DNA from: Chitinophaga pinensis | GTDB lineage: Bacteria; Planctomycetota; Phycisphaerae; Phycisphaerales; SM1A02 | Length of the DNA stretch: 8,033 nucleotides | Reading direction: 5' to 3' | Assembly (NCBI GenBank): GCA_943329105.2 | Contig: CALQCP020000094.1 | Span: 1 to 8,033 of the forward strand | Shown: one piece after another, positions 5,715-8,033 of the stretch | How positions within the stretch are numbered: position 1 is the first letter of the stretch | How the letters are laid out: every line of letters begins with the position of its first letter | Program-made: the position numbers and the translations under genes | Notes under the pieces: generated by a model | What the model was told of the DNA's origin: nothing | The model's input: the letters and a program-made list of their open reading frames with translations, nothing else | The model's database searches: none

Positions 5715-7149
5715 CAGACTTTCCACTCACTGCAGACAACGCTTGTAATGCAGCGGCGCGAGCCTTGGCATGATCAACGATCGGGTGCGGATAGGTTTCG
5801 CCTAGCGTGACGCCCGACATGGCGAGCGCAAGCGGCGGCGCTTCCCACGGCGCATGGACGTACTCCGCAGGAACGCCAGCAAGTTCCGGCACCCAATGCT
5901 TGACGTACGCGCCGTCTGGGTCAAATTTCTTGCCCTGCGTCATCGGATTGAAGATACGAAAGTACGGTGCCGCATCAGCGCCGCAACCGCCCGCCCACTG
6001 CCATCCCAGTGTGTTGCTGGCAAGATCCGCATCAACCAACGTATCCCAGAACCAGCGGGCGCCATGCATCCAGTCCATTCGCAAGTGCTTCACCAAGAAG
6101 CTGCCCACCACCATGCGGACGCGATTATGCATCCAGCCGGTGTGCCAAAGTTGACGCATTCCTGCATCCACAATCGGATAGCCAGTCTGGCCGCGCTGCC
6201 ACGCGCGTAGTTCCGCTGCGTTGGTGCGCCACGGAAATTTCCGGAAGTCAATGCGCAGTGGATCCTCTGCCGTGCGCGGGAAATTGGCAAGGACATGCGC
6301 ACCAAATTCCCGCCAACCCAATTCCGCGCGGAACTTCTCAGCATTCGCAGTGAATTCTCCCGCGCGACCGCGGATTGCCTTCTGCACTGCGTGCCACGCT
6401 TCGCGCGGGCTCACCTCACCAAAGTGCAGGTGCGCGGCAAGCATGGACGTTCCATGCACACCAGGAATATCGCGCTGCAGTGAATACTGACCGATCGGCC
6501 CAGCAACGAACGCCTGCAGGCGCGTGCGCGCGCCAGCCTCACCAGGAGTCCACATCTGTTGCAATCCAGCGTCCCACGGAATCTTCGGCAGGAGTTGCAG
6601 CGCGTCCACGTCTAGCCCCGCGGGCCACGCAGCGGGCGCGAGAATCGTTGCTGGCGCTGGGCGCGGAGCATCGGGCGCTGGGCGCGTCAAACATGCCCGC
6701 CAGAATGGCGTGAATACCTTGTACGGGGTGCCGGTCTGCGTACGTATCGCAAACGGATCGAACAACAGATTGGAGCCAATGCGGCAAAGTTCAATACCTG
6801 ACTTCTCCAACAGTTCCGCGACGCGCTCCTCGTCAGCCATCGCTGCTGGCTCGTAACGACGTGAGCACGCCACGCGTTTGGCGCCACACGCGCGCGCCAC
6901 GGACGCCAGCTCCACTGCTGGATCACCAGTTCGAATCACCAACCTGGATCCGCGCGACTTCAAGTCCTCAGCAAGCCGCCGCAGTGAGTGATTCAACCAC
7001 CAGCGCTGTGCACCGCCGATCGGCCAACGACCCTCGGACTTTGGATACCAGATGAACACCGGCACCACTGCTCCGCGCGCGCACGCATCAAGCAGCGCGT
7101 CATGATCGGACGTACGAAGATCTTGTCGAAACCAAACCAATGTGGTCAT
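5692..7149 (-). CDS. phrB: Class I deoxyribodipyrimidine photolyase (cryptochrome/photolyase family)
   Basis: A 485-residue flavoenzyme that uses near-UV/blue light to split cyclobutane pyrimidine dimers in DNA. The N-terminal antenna-binding alpha/beta domain starts with TTLVWFRQDLRTSDHDAL (2-19), the family's opening motif. The C-terminal helical FAD domain includes TSMLAAHLHFGEVSPRE (234-250), WREFGAHVL (279-287), GQTGYPIVDAGMRQL (320-334), GWMHNRVRM (338-346), FLVKHLRMDW (351-360), DADLASNTLGWQWAGG (373-388) and APYFRIFNPMTQGKKFDPDG (394-413). These fit class I CPD photolyases and include the tryptophan-rich stretches used for FAD photoreduction. Length is normal. The ATG at 7149 overlaps the stop of the upstream SDR gene (ATGA), with a weak GGGA 8 bases before it. 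A cryptochrome-like role is possible but less likely. The 3' end overlaps the CNNM gene by 23 bp. Confidence 0.95.
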   Translation of the reverse strand: MTTLVWFRQDLRTSDHDALLDACARGAVVPVFIWYPKSEGRWPIGGAQRWWLNHSLRRLAEDLKSRGSRLVIRTGDPAVELASVARACGAKRVACSRRYEPAAMADEERVAELLEKSGIELCRIGSNLLFDPFAIRTQTGTPYKVFTPFWRACLTRPAPDAPRPAPATILAPAAWPAGLDVDALQLLPKIPWDAGLQQMWTPGEAGARTRLQAFVAGPIGQYSLQRDIPGVHGTSMLAAHLHFGEVSPREAWHAVQKAIRGRAGEFTANAEKFRAELGWREFGAHVLANFPRTAEDPLRIDFRKFPWRTNAAELRAWQRGQTGYPIVDAGMRQLWHTGWMHNRVRMVVGSFLVKHLRMDWMHGARWFWDTLVDADLASNTLGWQWAGGCGADAAPYFRIFNPMTQGKKFDPDGAYVKHWVPELAGVPAEYVHAPWEAPPLALAMSGVTLGETYPHPIVDHAKARAAALQALSAVSGKSVTASDDV

Positions 7150-8033
7150 TCGAATTTCCCAAGCTCAAATCGGAAGGCATCAGTCAGACTCGGAAGCGCC
7201 CACTTGAATTGCAACGCCTGCAGGCGTTTTGGGGCAACGAACGCACCTTCAAGAAGCAGGCGCTCGCCCATCTCGCCAAACATGACTTTGACTGCCGTTG
7301 CAGGAAGCGGCGCGATTGATGGCCTACCAAGCACACTTCCAAGCGTTTGCCCAAACTCCTTGTTGGAGCACGGTTGTGGCGCCACCGCGTTCACGGGTCC
7401 GCTCACATCTGTGCTCATCACAAAGCGGAGAACGCCGAGCAAGTCATCCAGGTCGATCCAACTCATGCCCTGCGTGCCAGAGCCCACTGAGCCACCGAGA
7501 CCCATCTTGAATGGTGGAAGTAACTTGGCAAGCGCGCCCCCGCGAGCGCTGATCACCACGCCAATGCGCACGTTCACGACGCGGATACCTGCGTCCCGCG
7601 CCGCATCAGTGGCACGCTCCCACTCTTCGCAGATTTCCGGCAGATAGCCGTCCCCGCGCGAACTTGATTCATCCACTTGACCAGGGCCCGGACGATTTCC
7701 GTACCAGCCAACCGCGCTTGCACACACCAAGACGCGCGGCTTGTGCTTGAGGCCAGCCAAAGTGCGCGCCAGTTGCGTGGTCGGATTGACCCGGCTATCG
7801 CGGATTTCTTGCTTGCGCGCAGCGCTCCAACGCTCGTCGGCGATGCCCGCCCCAGCAAGGTGCACCACGGCATCAAGACCTTCAAGCCGCGCCGCATCAA
7901 ACGTGCCTGCATGCTGATCCCATGCCACATCGCCACGCGCATGATCGGCTGTACCGCGCACAATGCGCCGAACATCATGACCGCCAGTCGAGAGGAATGG
8001 CAGCAACGAACCGCCAACCATTCCGTTGGTACC
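7146..8033 (-). CDS. TIGR01777-family NAD(P)-dependent SDR/epimerase, N-terminus cut by window edge
   Basis: An extended short-chain dehydrogenase of the YfcH-like group (TIGR01777 with a DUF1731 C-terminus); substrate unknown. The visible 295 residues start inside the nucleotide-binding motif, GTNGMVGGSLLPFL, which matches the usual GATGFIGxxL. An ATG at 8021 falls within this motif, so the true start lies beyond 8033. Further signatures are VVHLAGAGIADERWS (56-70), CASAVGWYGNR (104-114), RIGVVISARGGALAKLLPPF (156-175), GSGTQGMSWIDLDDLLG (184-200) and NAVAPQPCSNKEFGQTLGSV (215-234). The DUF1731 stretch FGEMGERLLLEGAFVAPKRL (252-271) closes it. Only a few residues of the Rossmann strand seem missing unless an N-terminal domain, sometimes found in this family, lies outside. 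The stop overlaps the photolyase start by 4 bp, so the two are probably co-transcribed. Confidence 0.9.
   Translation of the reverse strand, partial: GTNGMVGGSLLPFLSTGGHDVRRIVRGTADHARGDVAWDQHAGTFDAARLEGLDAVVHLAGAGIADERWSAARKQEIRDSRVNPTTQLARTLAGLKHKPRVLVCASAVGWYGNRPGPGQVDESSSRGDGYLPEICEEWERATDAARDAGIRVVNVRIGVVISARGGALAKLLPPFKMGLGGSVGSGTQGMSWIDLDDLLGVLRFVMSTDVSGPVNAVAPQPCSNKEFGQTLGSVLGRPSIAPLPATAVKVMFGEMGERLLLEGAFVAPKRLQALQFKWALPSLTDAFRFELGKFE

Noticed and set aside
6988..7647. 219-codon open frame antisense to the photolyase/SDR junction
   Set aside because: It crosses two well-conserved genes on the other strand. Its Ser/Pro/Arg-rich translation shows no domain.
7146..8021. ATG at 8021 as the SDR start
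   Set aside because: The codons before it (GTNG) complete the nucleotide-binding glycine motif, and the frame is open to the window edge. The gene therefore continues beyond 8033.
1..8033. Mobile element, CRISPR, toxin-antitoxin or defence island
   Set aside because: No transposase, integrase, terminal inverted repeats, regular repeat-spacer pattern or nuclease/methylase motif was found. The tRNA has no visible duplicated 3' end to suggest an integrated element. MazG here is a housekeeping-type enzyme without a toxin partner.

Overview
The window is a compact stretch of bacterial chromosome. It is GC-rich by eye, with almost no intergenic space. It holds seven protein-coding genes (one truncated at the right edge), the 3' tail of an eighth, and one tRNA gene. 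I see no mobile element, CRISPR array, phage gene or recognisable defence system. The only clear lineage hints come from the MazG-like protein and the MFS permease. Their wording (for example ARGAAKTFLWFSEEVGELA and DAGGRFEALIGVGYVIGP) reminds me of proteins from Planctomycetota, perhaps Phycisphaerae. That is recollection, not a search, and the assignment is weak.

Layout, left to right. (1) Positions 1-1460, plus strand: the last 33 codons of an unidentified gene, overlapping by 4 bp (GTGA) an HI0933/YhiN-type FAD flavoprotein. (2) Positions 3057-1378, minus strand: tRNA-Arg(CCG), then a small MazG-type nucleotide pyrophosphohydrolase, then a 412-aa protein joining an N-terminal HIT domain to a C-terminal HExxH zincin. 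The last two genes overlap by 4 bp (GTGA), and the fusion gene runs 83 bp antisense into the end of the flavoprotein gene. (3) Positions about 3151-5714, plus strand: a 12-segment MFS permease overlapping by 4 bp (ATGA) a CNNM/CBS/CorC_HlyC membrane protein. The 93-bp gap 3058-3150 between the tRNA and the permease is the only real intergenic region and should carry divergent promoters. (4) Positions 8033-5692, minus strand: a TIGR01777-type NAD(P)-dependent SDR, cut by the window edge, overlapping by 4 bp (ATGA) a class I photolyase. The photolyase tail overlaps the CNNM gene tail by 23 bp.

The genes therefore form four same-strand pairs, each joined by a 4-bp stop/start overlap that suggests translational coupling. 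Functional themes are housekeeping and repair: removal of non-canonical nucleotides (MazG), nucleotide or nucleotidyl hydrolysis (HIT), light-driven repair of pyrimidine dimers (photolyase), and transport, possibly of cations (MFS plus CNNM). The most unusual item is the HIT-zincin fusion. It pairs the catalytic signature seen in aprataxin-like enzymes with a SprT/WLM-like protease signature and sits directly behind a nucleotide-sanitising enzyme. Any role in DNA repair is inference.
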